From positions 140,652 through 204,651 of the IMG/VR virus record IMGVR_UViG_3300035703_000010: a stretch of 64,000 nt of DNA. The stretch is one strand, 5' to 3'. Shown in pieces: positions 8,217-17,121 of the stretch. This DNA is from a virus. The notes below the pieces were generated by a model, which ran no database searches, was not told where the DNA came from, and saw only the letters and a list, made by a program, of their open reading frames with translations. Position 1 is the stretch's first letter, and each line of letters starts with the position of its first letter. Made by a program: the position numbers and the translations under genes.

Positions 8217-8522
8217 ATGGAATCTGATATTGCTTCTATGAATATCCTTTTATATTTCACCGCGTTTGTTTTAGGATACATCGTAGGGCGTATAACTGGA
8301 AAGCCTGACATCAGCGATCATAGAATCGATGCAAAAGGATCATTTTTTAAACCTGAAATTAGACAAAGAAAGCAAGTTGAAATTGATGAGAAGAAATTTG
8401 TAACATCTGTTTCTACTGATTCTTTAGAACGAAAAGGTAAAGATTTAGGAACGCAAACTATCGTAGAAGATGATCTTGCAACATCTGCATCAAAATTGGC
8501 GATGTTAAAGAAAAACAAGTAG
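8217..8522 (+). CDS. Small single-pass membrane protein
   Basis: A 101-residue protein of unknown function. Residues 8-28 (MNILLYFTAFVLGYIVGRI) form one membrane segment with a short N-terminal tail; the rest is hydrophilic, charged and ends KKNK, so it should face the cytoplasm. It is divergent from the zinc-knuckle gene, with only about 34 bases between the two start codons to hold both promoters. Confidence 0.65.
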   Translation: MESDIASMNILLYFTAFVLGYIVGRITGKPDISDHRIDAKGSFFKPEIRQRKQVEIDEKKFVTSVSTDSLERKGKDLGTQTIVEDDLATSASKLAMLKKNK

Positions 8523-8547
8523 TATATAATTCATCTAGGAGACAAAC

Positions 8548-9552
8548 ATGGCTAAAGGATTAGACGTCGGTACATCATTTATAGTTCTTGCTGAAGAAGG
8601 CGCAAAAGGAAAAGTTACATACAAAGATTTCCGCGATGCTTTTTATGTCATCAAACCTACAACTCCAATTGCAACAAAGATGATTGAAAAGGGATTAGCA
8701 GGAAAAACTTTCGTTAAGGATGCCGATGGTTCTTTCATCATCCTTGGAAAAGACGCAATTGAGAAGGCAGTCGAGAGAAACGATTCAGCTAAGAGACCGA
8801 TGTATAAAGGCGTAGTTTCTTCAAAAGAAAAAGATGCAAGAAGAATTTTGACTTATATCCTTAAAGAAGTATCAGGAACACCAGCAGAACCAGGAGAAAA
8901 ATTAGTCTTCTGCGTACCAGCTCAACCTGTCGATCAAGAAGATGAGGATTTTGACGTCGGATACCATGAAGACGTAATCGTAAAACTTCTTACAGAAGTT
9001 GGGTATTCAGCACGTGCAATAAATGAGGCCGAAGCTCTTTGTTATTCTGAACTAGAAAAGGATGATTATACTGGAGTGGCTCTATCATGGGGCGCGGGAA
9101 TGGTTAACGTTTGCGTAATGCTCAATGGTGAACCTGTCGTTACTTTCTCTACAACGAAGTCTGGTGACTGGGTTGATCGCATGGCTGCAGTGGCTACTGG
9201 AGAACCTGATTCTATCGTTCAGGCAGAAAAGGAAAATGGAGATTTTACCGTAGGTCAGCCGAATGACAATCAAGTTCTTGCTGCGGTTGCTTCTTATTAT
9301 GATCGTCTAATCGATTACACGACGAAGCAATTGGCATCATCCATGGAAGGACATAAGTCTATTCCAAAGTTCAAGGATCCGCTTCCAGTCGTCGTTGCTG
9401 GAGGAACCTCAAAAGCAAAAGGATTCGTCGATCTTTTTGCAAAGAAACTTAATGAGAATGGTTTTCCGCTTCCTGTCAAAGAAGTTCGTCATGCAGCTGA
9501 TCCACTTCATGCTGTTGCTCGCGGTTGCCTAATCGCTGCGCAAATTATGTAA
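8548..9552 (+). CDS. Actin-like ATPase (ParM/MreB-fold)
   Basis: Actin/Hsp70-fold ATPase. Phosphate-1 loop KGLDVGTSFI (residues 3-12), phosphate-2 loop VALSWGAGMVNVCV (about 178-191) and the adenosine loop VVVAGGTSKAKGF near residue 288 are all present and in order. The sequence is closer to archaeal/bacterial actin-like ATPases and FtsA/ParM-like phage proteins than to DnaK, as there is no substrate-binding domain. Phage actins segregate or position genomes (for example AlfA- or ParM-like). No adaptor or centromere-like repeat array was found next to it. A good ribosome site (CTAGGAG) precedes the ATG and a terminator follows. Confidence 0.8.
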   Translation: MAKGLDVGTSFIVLAEEGAKGKVTYKDFRDAFYVIKPTTPIATKMIEKGLAGKTFVKDADGSFIILGKDAIEKAVERNDSAKRPMYKGVVSSKEKDARRILTYILKEVSGTPAEPGEKLVFCVPAQPVDQEDEDFDVGYHEDVIVKLLTEVGYSARAINEAEALCYSELEKDDYTGVALSWGAGMVNVCVMLNGEPVVTFSTTKSGDWVDRMAAVATGEPDSIVQAEKENGDFTVGQPNDNQVLAAVASYYDRLIDYTTKQLASSMEGHKSIPKFKDPLPVVVAGGTSKAKGFVDLFAKKLNENGFPLPVKEVRHAADPLHAVARGCLIAAQIM

Positions 9553-9573
9553 GTTTATTGTCGAGTTGTTTGG

Positions 9574-9599
9574 AAAGGGCTCCGTGTGGAGCCCTTTTT
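9574..9599 (+). terminator. Rho-independent terminator after the actin-like gene
   Basis: AAAGGGCTCC (9574-9583) pairs with GGAGCCCTTT (9588-9597) around a 4-base loop, with the T-run contained in the 3' side. It lies 22 bases after the actin-like stop. Confidence 0.9.
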
Positions 9600-9660
9600 C
9601 ATTTTAGAATCTTACTGGTGCAAAATATCTTGTCTTTAGGTTACAATATGAAAATAGGTA

Positions 9661-12354
9661 ATGACTACAAAAGTTCCTTCACGATTCGTAGGCCTTCACA
9701 GCCACTCGGGGTTTAGTACCTTTGATGGACTTGATTATCCGCAAGAACACATCGATTACGTTCTAGAGAACGGTATGGATGCCTGGTCGTTGACTGACCA
9801 TGGTCACATGAACGGATTCTGCCATGCATATCTTCATGCCGAGAAGATGAAAAAATCAGGTAAGAACTTCAAGTTCATTCCTGGCTGCGAGATGTACGTC
9901 CATCCTGATCTAAAACAATGGCAGATCGATCTCGATAAGTCGAGAGAAAAACCGATCAAGGACGAATCTATCCTCACACCCCTCGCTGCGATCGTTGACG
10001 GTAACGATGAAACGACTGACATCGGTACCGATGAAGCCGCATTGACCATCGAAAACGAGGAGGAAACAAAATCAGGCAAGTACAACGACCCGATCAAACG
10101 TCGGCATCATCTCGTTGTCCTACCGAAAACATCAATTGGCCTACAAAGGTTATTCCATCTAGTTTCTCGAGGTTATTTGGAGGGCTTCTATAGGTTCCCA
10201 CGAGTTGATTATGCGATGTTGAAGGAAGCCGCAAAGGGAGGTCATCTCATGATTTCAACAGCATGCCTAGGTGGTGTGCTGAGCTATGACGTCTTCTCAA
10301 AGGTTCAACGCGTCAAGTTCGATGACCTATCACACAAACTTCTTGATGATAGGAGCTTGCTTGAGTCAACCTTGCTTGAGATGGGTAACACATATGACAA
10401 ATTGGTTAATGCTGTAGGACGAGACAATGTTTGCCTTGAGCTACAATTCAACAAACTTCCAGCCCAACATCTTGTTAACCGCGCAATTCTTGAATTTGCG
10501 AAGAAGAATTCATTGACTGATCGACTCGTTGTAACTTGCGATTCTCATTATTCTCGTCCAGACAACTGGAAAGAGCGTGAGATCTACAAGAAGCTAGGAT
10601 GGCTTAATTACCAAAACTTCGATCCGAACATGCTGCCGAAGTCGAAGGACGATCTGAAGTGCGAGTTGTATCCAAAGAACGCACCTCAGGTCTGGGATTC
10701 CTACCTGTCCACGTCTGAAGACATGTCATTCTATGATGATGATGTTGTTCGTGAAGCAATCGAGCGGACTCATGACATCGTCCACAATGAAATCGGCGAT
10801 ATCCATCCTGATAAGGAGATGAAGCTACCATCCTACGTCATCCCTGAAGGATTCACTGAAGATAAAGCATTGGTCGATGCATGTAAGAAAGGTCTCATTT
10901 GGCGAGGGCTCGATGACAAGCCTGAGTACATCGAACGTATCAAGTATGAGCTATCGATCATCAAAGGTAAGAAGTTCTCACGCTACTTCTTGACGATGAA
11001 GGCGATCATGGATTTGGCACGAGAACATATGTTGATCGGGCCAGGTCGCGGATCTGCTGCAGGTTCTCTCGTTGCTTATGTTCTTGGTGTTACTAACCTT
11101 GACCCTATTGAATACGACTTATCATTTGAACGCTTCCTTAACCCATCTCGACAAGGCGCTCCTGATATCGATTCTGACATTGGAGATCGCGATAAACTAA
11201 TCGAGCTCATGCGCGAAAACTTTGGTAATAACAATGTTATCCCAATTTCTAACTACAATACTTTTAAGTTAAAGAGCCTCATTAAAGACATCGCGCGGTT
11301 CTACAACATCCCATTTGAAGAAGTCAATGCAGCCTTAGCTCCCGTTGAAGATGACGTAAAGAAAGAGGTCTTTAAGCCAGGAGTTGATAAGAATCTTTTC
11401 GTCTTGACTTATGAAGATGCGATGAAGTATTCAAAGTCGATGCAAGACTTCGTCGCAGCGCATCCAGAGGTTGCAGAACCTATCGAGATCTTATTCAAAC
11501 AAAACCGATCTCTCGGCCGACATGCGGGTGGCGTCATCGTGTCGGAGAACGTTGCAGAGAGGATGCCTCTTATTCTTGCTCGTGGCGAACCTCAAACCCC
11601 ATGGGTCGAAGGTATGCACTATAAACACCTAGAAGAGTTCGGCTGGATCAAATTCGATCTACTAGGTCTTGAAACCCTGCGCATTATCGAACGAGCTATC
11701 TACCTGATTCTGCAACGTCGAGAAGGTGTAGCAAATCCAACATTTAAGGATGTGAAGGCTTGGTTCGACAAGCATATGGATCCTAAGAATATCGATCTCA
11801 ATGATCAAAGGGTGTATGAATACGTTTATCATGAGGGACGATTTGCTGGTGTGTTCCAGTGTACGCAACCTGGTGCTCAACGATTGTTCACTAAGGCAAA
11901 GCCTCGCAGCATCATCGACATTGCAACTTTGACATCGATCTATCGTCCTGGTCCTCTAGCGGCCAATGTCGATAAGATCTATATCGGCGCCAAGAACGAA
12001 CCTGATAAGATCGATTACCAGCACCCTTTGATCAAGAAGGTGCTTGAGTCTACATACGGATGTTTACATGGATCAACTGTTATTACAACTGATATTGGAG
12101 ATATTACGATTGAAAAAATCGTAGAAGATCAGTTAGTCGGAACAAAATTGCCATCTTTTAACGAAGAATCTTGCGAGATTGAACAAGACGAAATTGTTGC
12201 TGCAGTTTGCACTGGCGTTCAAGAGACTCTAACGATTGAACTTGAAGATGGAAAAACTATTCGTTTAACATCAGATCATAGAGTGTACACAACTAGAGGC
12301 TGGGTCGAGGCTGGAGATTTGACTGCAGAAGACGAAATTTTTGGAATTGAATAG
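9661..12354 (+). CDS. dnaE: DNA polymerase III alpha subunit, N-terminal part, fused to N-intein
   Basis: First half of a C-family replicative polymerase. The PHP domain opens with GLHSHSGFSTFDG and WSLTDHGHMNG. The palm shows GPGRGSAAGSLVAYVLG near 461, PDIDSD (Asp502 and Asp504) and KFDLLGL (Asp666), so all three catalytic aspartates are intact. The extein ends at TYG (residue 800, base 12060); the last 97 residues are an N-terminal split-intein half, then a stop. The rest of the enzyme is encoded at 13386-14555, so activity requires trans-splicing to an enzyme of about 1189 residues, a normal DnaE length. Codons of the extein are richer in C/G-ending forms than in the intein and neighbours. 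Confidence 0.93.
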   Translation: MTTKVPSRFVGLHSHSGFSTFDGLDYPQEHIDYVLENGMDAWSLTDHGHMNGFCHAYLHAEKMKKSGKNFKFIPGCEMYVHPDLKQWQIDLDKSREKPIKDESILTPLAAIVDGNDETTDIGTDEAALTIENEEETKSGKYNDPIKRRHHLVVLPKTSIGLQRLFHLVSRGYLEGFYRFPRVDYAMLKEAAKGGHLMISTACLGGVLSYDVFSKVQRVKFDDLSHKLLDDRSLLESTLLEMGNTYDKLVNAVGRDNVCLELQFNKLPAQHLVNRAILEFAKKNSLTDRLVVTCDSHYSRPDNWKEREIYKKLGWLNYQNFDPNMLPKSKDDLKCELYPKNAPQVWDSYLSTSEDMSFYDDDVVREAIERTHDIVHNEIGDIHPDKEMKLPSYVIPEGFTEDKALVDACKKGLIWRGLDDKPEYIERIKYELSIIKGKKFSRYFLTMKAIMDLAREHMLIGPGRGSAAGSLVAYVLGVTNLDPIEYDLSFERFLNPSRQGAPDIDSDIGDRDKLIELMRENFGNNNVIPISNYNTFKLKSLIKDIARFYNIPFEEVNAALAPVEDDVKKEVFKPGVDKNLFVLTYEDAMKYSKSMQDFVAAHPEVAEPIEILFKQNRSLGRHAGGVIVSENVAERMPLILARGEPQTPWVEGMHYKHLEEFGWIKFDLLGLETLRIIERAIYLILQRREGVANPTFKDVKAWFDKHMDPKNIDLNDQRVYEYVYHEGRFAGVFQCTQPGAQRLFTKAKPRSIIDIATLTSIYRPGPLAANVDKIYIGAKNEPDKIDYQHPLIKKVLESTYGCLHGSTVITTDIGDITIEKIVEDQLVGTKLPSFNEESCEIEQDEIVAAVCTGVQETLTIELEDGKTIRLTSDHRVYTTRGWVEAGDLTAEDEIFGIE
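12061..12351 (+). other. Split intein, N-terminal half (97 aa)
   Basis: Starts with catalytic Cys1 immediately after extein TYG: block A is CLHGSTVITTD, and block B is TSDHRVYTTRGWVEAGDL with the TxxH motif. There is no endonuclease or C-terminal splicing block in frame before the stop. The insertion point lies in the conserved polymerase segment corresponding to TYG/V-I-x-Y-Q-E-Q of bacterial DnaE. Confidence 0.9.
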
Positions 12355-12397
12355 ACATATGGGTATATTTATCTTCCAAGAAAGAGGCTCTTGGAAG

Positions 12398-13303
12398 ATG
12401 AGAACTTGTGAATGTTGTGATAAAAAATTTGTTTATACAGGACCAAAAGGAAAAAATTATCCCGCAAAGACTTGCAGCGCAGAATGTTATAAGATATTAA
12501 GATCAAAAAAAATATCTCAATCAAACATCGATAGAAGGATACACGAAAAAGTAGAAAAGATTTGCGAAATTTGTGGTACGATAATCATAACAAATGATAC
12601 AGAGAACCAACGCATAACTTGCTCTAAGAAATGTCATTCTAAGAGATTATCGAAATTATACGCAGGAAGAAAAATAACTGAAGAGTGGCGACAAAATCAG
12701 AATAAGTCAAAGACTAAAGACAAAATTGTAAAGCATGGAGATTTTTCATGTGATAAATGTCAAAAACATTTTGATACCAACACTTCGCTTAGATCTCATA
12801 GATCATATTGTACTCCTGGAAATGAAGGTCATATTTGTTGCGAAATATGCAATAAGAGTTTTTCTACGCGAGGGTACAAGATCCATTTTAAGAGTCATGA
12901 TTTAATATGGAGATCGAAGACTACAAGTTCTCTTCAAAAATCTCTACTAACAAGAACGAAATGTCAGACTACCTCTAAATCAGAGTTAGAATTTTTTGAA
13001 AAATTAAAGTCTTTGTTGGGTGATGATGTTGTACACAAGTTTAAAATTGAAGGAATTACTCATGAATATGATTTTTTTGTTCCTTCAAAAAATGTTATCA
13101 TAGAGTTTGATGGTGATTATTGGCATGGCAATAAGAAGCTATACGAGTTATCTTCTAGAATGAAACGTCAATATCAGATTGATAAAGTGTGGAATGAAAA
13201 AGCAATAGCTGCTGGGTATAGAATAATAAGAGTTTGGGCATCAGAGTCAAAAGATTTTAAGTTGGAAAATTATGTTAACACCCTTGAAAATAAAGTCGAT
13301 TAA
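12398..13303 (+). CDS. Free-standing Vsr-like homing endonuclease in the intein break
   Basis: Putative homing endonuclease. The N-terminus has several CxxC pairs (CECCDKKF, CEICGTII, CDKCQKHF, CEICNKSF), giving three to four zinc fingers for DNA recognition. The C-terminal domain has HEYDFFVPSKNVIIEFDGDYWHG, then RQYQIDKVWNEKAIAAGYRIIRVW, the pattern of Vsr-like (very-short-patch-repair fold) homing nucleases. The ATG at 12398 follows AAGAGG at 12382-12387; an earlier in-frame ATG at 12341 lies inside the N-intein. Its 3' end overlaps the C-intein start by 32 bases. AT-rich codon use differs from the polymerase exons, indicating separate acquisition. Confidence 0.85.
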   Translation: MRTCECCDKKFVYTGPKGKNYPAKTCSAECYKILRSKKISQSNIDRRIHEKVEKICEICGTIIITNDTENQRITCSKKCHSKRLSKLYAGRKITEEWRQNQNKSKTKDKIVKHGDFSCDKCQKHFDTNTSLRSHRSYCTPGNEGHICCEICNKSFSTRGYKIHFKSHDLIWRSKTTSSLQKSLLTRTKCQTTSKSELEFFEKLKSLLGDDVVHKFKIEGITHEYDFFVPSKNVIIEFDGDYWHGNKKLYELSSRMKRQYQIDKVWNEKAIAAGYRIIRVWASESKDFKLENYVNTLENKVD

Positions 13304-13385
13304 ACGTGACGTACCTGCAAAAGTTTATGATATTCAAACCAAGAAAAATCATAACTTCATTGCAAATGGCTTCTTAGTTCATAAT
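13272..13385 (+). other. Split intein, C-terminal half (38 aa)
   Basis: Block F is VYDIQTKKNHNFIANG and block G is FLVHN, with the terminal Asn needed for cyclisation; the +1 extein residue is Cys. The half is similar in length to known C-inteins. Together with 12061-12351 it has every splicing block, so trans-splicing is plausible. Confidence 0.9.
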
Positions 13386-14555
13386 TGCATAATTTTTCAA
13401 GAGCAAACTATGAAGTTATGTTCTGTCGTTGCTGGGTTCCCGGAGGCTGAAACTGACACGATTCGTAGAAACATCATGAAGCGTTCTGCGTCTAAAAAGG
13501 ATGCAGCTGCTGCAGACGCGAAGAAGGCAAAAGAAGACTTCGTCGCCGGAGCGATGAAGAACGGTGTGCCTGAAAAGGTGGCTGATGAACTATACGAGAA
13601 GATTCTCTTCTTCTCTGGCTACGGCTTTAACGCTTCTCACGCAGTGTCTTACGCAATTGATTCATATTACTGTGCCTGGCTTCTCACCTACTTTGAGGAG
13701 GAATGGCTATGCGCTTACCTCGAGTCGATGTCAGGAAATGATGAAAAGCGTGCTAAGGCATTCTCTGAAGTCAAGGCATTAGGTTACAAGATCGTCAACA
13801 TCGACATCAACTATGCAACGAAGAGCTGGACGATCCTGGATGGTAAACGATTCATGCCTAGCTTCCTTTCATGTAAGGGTGTAGGGGAATCCGCAGTAGA
13901 AGAAATCATGGAAAATCGTCCGTATAAATCAGTGGAAGATATGTTATGGAATGAGGATGGGTCATGGAGGCATTCCAAGTTCAATAAACGTGCCTTGGAG
14001 GCCCTCATTGCAATTAAGGCATTTGATTCTCTTGATTGTATCGGTCATGATAGGACTTTCACCGGATACAAACACATGAGTGAGATCTTGATCAACAGAA
14101 ACGGCGATATCAAGAAACATACAAAGAAGAATCCGACTGCAGGAATCGAAGCATTCCGTGAAGCTTTGATCGATACGAAGAACATGGATGAATGGTCCAG
14201 ATCAGAATTGGTAGATAACAGCATAAAGTATCTCGGTTCATTCAACGCTGCGATGCTGATGCCAGAAGAGATCTTACAAAAGCTTGAGAGCAGAGGAGTC
14301 AAGTCTGTTGATGATTTATCTGAAAGCGACATCTATTGGTTTATCGTTTCTGATACAAAGCCTAAGAAAACGAAGACAGGAAAAAACTATTTGTTGTTAA
14401 CGATTACTGGGCTTGGAGGACAAAACCATAGGTTGTTCTGTTGGGGATGGAATGGCGAAACAGAAATTCCCAAGTACAGCGTTTGCCTTTCAGAAATCAC
14501 CGTAGATGGCTACGGTAATAAAACTTTCATGAGTAAGATTAAAGTCCTTGATTGA
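13272..14555 (+). CDS. dnaE: C-intein fused to DNA polymerase III alpha subunit, C-terminal part
   Basis: Second half of the split polymerase. Residues 1-38 are the C-terminal intein half ending FLVHN; the extein resumes at Cys39 with CIIFQEQTMKLCSVVAGF, matching the DnaE motif VxYQEQVMxIA. Following are GYGFNASHAVSYAIDSYYCAWL, a helix-hairpin-helix region (FLSCKGVGESAVEEIM) and a C-terminal OB-fold-like domain. The start ATG is within the endonuclease gene and has only a weak GGA upstream. Translation and splicing with the product of 9661-12354 are required for a full polymerase. Confidence 0.92.
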   Translation: MLTPLKIKSIKRDVPAKVYDIQTKKNHNFIANGFLVHNCIIFQEQTMKLCSVVAGFPEAETDTIRRNIMKRSASKKDAAAADAKKAKEDFVAGAMKNGVPEKVADELYEKILFFSGYGFNASHAVSYAIDSYYCAWLLTYFEEEWLCAYLESMSGNDEKRAKAFSEVKALGYKIVNIDINYATKSWTILDGKRFMPSFLSCKGVGESAVEEIMENRPYKSVEDMLWNEDGSWRHSKFNKRALEALIAIKAFDSLDCIGHDRTFTGYKHMSEILINRNGDIKKHTKKNPTAGIEAFREALIDTKNMDEWSRSELVDNSIKYLGSFNAAMLMPEEILQKLESRGVKSVDDLSESDIYWFIVSDTKPKKTKTGKNYLLLTITGLGGQNHRLFCWGWNGETEIPKYSVCLSEITVDGYGNKTFMSKIKVLD

Positions 14556-14566
14556 AGAGGTATAAT

Positions 14567-15088
14567 ATGGGAATGGTTATTTTATTTGACGGGCCTGACA
14601 AGGTCGGTAAAACTGAAATGGTCAAAGAACTTTCTAAAAGGCTAAACGTTCCTTCGTTTAAGAATGAATCTGAATGGAAAGCTTTTTCTGATGATCCTGA
14701 TTATTTCGTTAACGCTTTAAGATACGGTGATCCATACTTTTATAATTTTCTAAAATCTACAGGGACATCAGTCATTCTAGATAGATCATATCCTTCAGAA
14801 TGGGTGTACTCTAAAGTTTACGGAAGAAAGACTGATCAAGAAGCGTTGAGGCATATCGACTCTTTGGCTGCATCGTTTGGAGTAAAGATTATTGTTCCAT
14901 ATCGTACTTCTTACGATGGATTGCATGATGATATGCATGACATAGATTCTGAACAAATGAAAAAGATTTCAGACGTTTATATCGAGTTTATTGAATGGAC
15001 GAAGTGTAATGTCCTACGTCTGTGTGTAGATTCAGAAGACCTTGATTGGGAAATGAAAACCATTCTAAAATTTATTGGGAAAAATTGA
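14567..15088 (+). CDS. Thymidylate-kinase-like dNMP kinase
   Basis: P-loop kinase of the dTMP/deoxynucleoside monophosphate kinase group. Walker A is FDGPDKVGKTEMVKEL near residue 7, and the DR-containing substrate loop is VILDRSYPSEWVYSKVYGR. It phosphorylates (d)NMPs to NDPs by homology; the natural substrate is not readable. The start at 14567 follows GAAGAGG (14554-14560). It lies directly after the polymerase gene and before sugar genes, and in T4 the equivalent kinase (gp1) also phosphorylates hydroxymethyl-dCMP. Confidence 0.75.
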   Translation: MGMVILFDGPDKVGKTEMVKELSKRLNVPSFKNESEWKAFSDDPDYFVNALRYGDPYFYNFLKSTGTSVILDRSYPSEWVYSKVYGRKTDQEALRHIDSLAASFGVKIIVPYRTSYDGLHDDMHDIDSEQMKKISDVYIEFIEWTKCNVLRLCVDSEDLDWEMKTILKFIGKN

Positions 15089-15092
15089 TATT

Positions 15093-16118
15093 ATGAAACT
15101 AGGAATCAGTTATTGGGGATTTTGTGAGCCATTTGAAGCATCTAAAGAGGCAAAGACTCCTGATGGTCATCGTTACGGTCGGCCTATCATGGTAGATGCC
15201 TTACTTAATCAAGGGCATGAAGTGTATGCGCTGCAGGAAAGAAGAGAATCTACTCCATATCCTGGAATCACATATGACATGGGATTTCCTGATATTGACG
15301 TTCTATTTGTAGAATGGCGTTGGAAGACATACAAGAATTCTGGACCAAACAAGTTTGAAAAAGATTTGGACAGACAGTTTGAACTATTGACTCATTATCA
15401 TGGAAAGATTCCTGTCGTTATTTGGGATTGTGATTATAAAGTCACACACTTAGATGAAATGATGTGGCCTGAAGCGATTATCGCAGATCCAGCTTTTGAG
15501 CCCAGGTATCTTACAAGAAAACGAGAAAGAATAATGTTCTGGACGGATTGGAAAAAGCTTCTTCCAGCTGTTTCTACATCATTTGAATATGGGTATGTAG
15601 GAAATAACTATGAGCGTCCTCAAGCTTTTGAAAAGTATTATTCTTTTCCGTCGTCGACTCTTCGCAATTATGGAATTCAAACGACAGTTCATGGAAATTG
15701 GTTGGAAGTTTCACCAGAAAGAGAATCTCCGAAAGTATTGATTTCTTCTCACCCTAGTATTTCATTTGCTCAAAGATTGAATTTCTATGAATCGATGAAG
15801 AGATTAAACTCATTTATTTGTACGACACATATTACAAAACCAGAATATGCTCAAAGAGGTTTTGCTTCTCCTAGATATGTTGAGAATATCGTTTCGAACG
15901 TGCCAGCTTTGGTTCCAAAAGAATTTTTGAAGTCGAATCTATTAGGGAAAGACTGGGCAGTTGAAGGTGGAGATTCTGTCATTGAAAAAGTCAAATTAAT
16001 TTTTTCAATGAATTTAGAAGAAAGAAATTCGTTAATTTTAGAACAGGAAAATAATTTAAAATCTAGCGGTGTATTTTCAGTAAGTAATGTTGTAGATTTT
16101 CTTGAGTCGGTTAAGTGA
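15093..16118 (+). CDS. GT-B-like glycosyltransferase
   Basis: A 341-residue protein with the look of a CgeB-like/GT-B glycosyltransferase. The N-terminal Rossmann part has MKLGISYWGF and a DVLFVEWRWK strand; the C-terminal part has FICTTHITKPEYAQRGFASPRYVENIVSNVPALVP, which resembles the nucleotide-sugar-binding region where family members keep a small-residue/acid stretch. The donor and acceptor are unknown. It precedes a GalE-like epimerase by 7 bases, so a shared NDP-sugar pathway is likely. Confidence 0.6.
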   Translation: MKLGISYWGFCEPFEASKEAKTPDGHRYGRPIMVDALLNQGHEVYALQERRESTPYPGITYDMGFPDIDVLFVEWRWKTYKNSGPNKFEKDLDRQFELLTHYHGKIPVVIWDCDYKVTHLDEMMWPEAIIADPAFEPRYLTRKRERIMFWTDWKKLLPAVSTSFEYGYVGNNYERPQAFEKYYSFPSSTLRNYGIQTTVHGNWLEVSPERESPKVLISSHPSISFAQRLNFYESMKRLNSFICTTHITKPEYAQRGFASPRYVENIVSNVPALVPKEFLKSNLLGKDWAVEGGDSVIEKVKLIFSMNLEERNSLILEQENNLKSSGVFSVSNVVDFLESVK

Positions 16119-16125
16119 GGAAAAA

Positions 16126-17121
16126 ATGAAAGTATTAATTACAGGTATTGCTGGTCTTCTTGGTGCAAACTTTTCTCGTTATTTGCTTGATAAAGGCTAT
16201 AAAGTAGTTGGAATCGATGATTTAAGCGGCGGGTATGAAGATTCAGTACCAAAGGATGCTACTTTTTATAAGCTTGACTTGACCGACCAAAAGAAGGTTG
16301 ACGAGATTTTTAACGCAGAAAAGCCTGATTACGTTTTTCATTTTGCAGCATATGCAGCTGAAGGTCTTAGTCCATTCATAAGAAATTACAATTACACAAA
16401 TAATGTATTAGCTTCAACCAATGTAATCAACGCTTGCGTAAATCATGATGTAAAGAAAATCATCTTTACGTCGTCAATGGCTGTTTATGGAGTAGGAAAT
16501 CCTCCATTTACCGAAGAGCAACTACCAACGCCTGAAGATCCATATGGTATTGCAAAATATGCAGTTGAAATGGATCTGAAGTTGGCTCATGAAATGTTTG
16601 GTCTTCGATACAGCATTGTTCGACCGCACAATGTAGTTGGAATCTACCAGAACATTTGGGATCGTTATCGCAACGTAATTGGAATTTGGATTCGAAAAGC
16701 AATGAATGGCGAACCACTTTCGATTTTTGGAGATGGTACACAAGTTCGAGCATTTTCAGACATTAAGTTTTATTTGGAACCATTTGAAAAATTAATGGAT
16801 TCTTACGATGGAGAAATCTTCAACATCGGTGCTGACAAACATTACACAATTAATGAAGCTGCAGACACAGTAATCGGCGTTGCAAAAGAGCTAGGAATTA
16901 ACGCAACTAAAGTTCATCTAGAAAAGAGGAATGAAGTTCATACAGCATATTGTGATCATACTAAGGCTCATAAGCTCTTGTCTTTTGAGGACAAAACAGA
17001 TTTGCGAGAAACCGTTATGAAGATGTTTAAGTGGGCCATGGAACAGCCAAATCGTCCTACAAAGAGCATGAACTATGAAATTGAAAAGAACATGTATTCT
17101 TTTTGGAAGAACACAAAATGA
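16126..17121 (+). CDS. NAD-dependent NDP-sugar epimerase (GalE-like)
   Basis: Extended short-chain dehydrogenase. It has LITGIAGLLGANF (GxxGxxG NAD-binding), DDLSGGYEDSVP, TSSMAVYG and the catalytic Tyr-Lys in PYGIAKYAVE (Y-x3-K), then VRPHNVVG. This is the UDP-glucose 4-epimerase/dTDP-glucose dehydratase-type architecture. It interconverts sugar nucleotides by homology. The start at 16126 follows GAGG. A second epimerase lies at 18864-19832. Confidence 0.85.
   Translation: MKVLITGIAGLLGANFSRYLLDKGYKVVGIDDLSGGYEDSVPKDATFYKLDLTDQKKVDEIFNAEKPDYVFHFAAYAAEGLSPFIRNYNYTNNVLASTNVINACVNHDVKKIIFTSSMAVYGVGNPPFTEEQLPTPEDPYGIAKYAVEMDLKLAHEMFGLRYSIVRPHNVVGIYQNIWDRYRNVIGIWIRKAMNGEPLSIFGDGTQVRAFSDIKFYLEPFEKLMDSYDGEIFNIGADKHYTINEAADTVIGVAKELGINATKVHLEKRNEVHTAYCDHTKAHKLLSFEDKTDLRETVMKMFKWAMEQPNRPTKSMNYEIEKNMYSFWKNTK

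Noticed and set aside
12341-12397. Longer start for the endonuclease within the N-intein
   Set aside because: The extra residues lack the zinc-finger pattern and have no ribosome site; AAGAGG supports 12398.
12352-13271. dnaE frameshift or sequencing error instead of a split intein
   Set aside because: N- and C-intein blocks A, B, F and G are intact, each half has its own start/stop, and an independent endonuclease gene fills the break.
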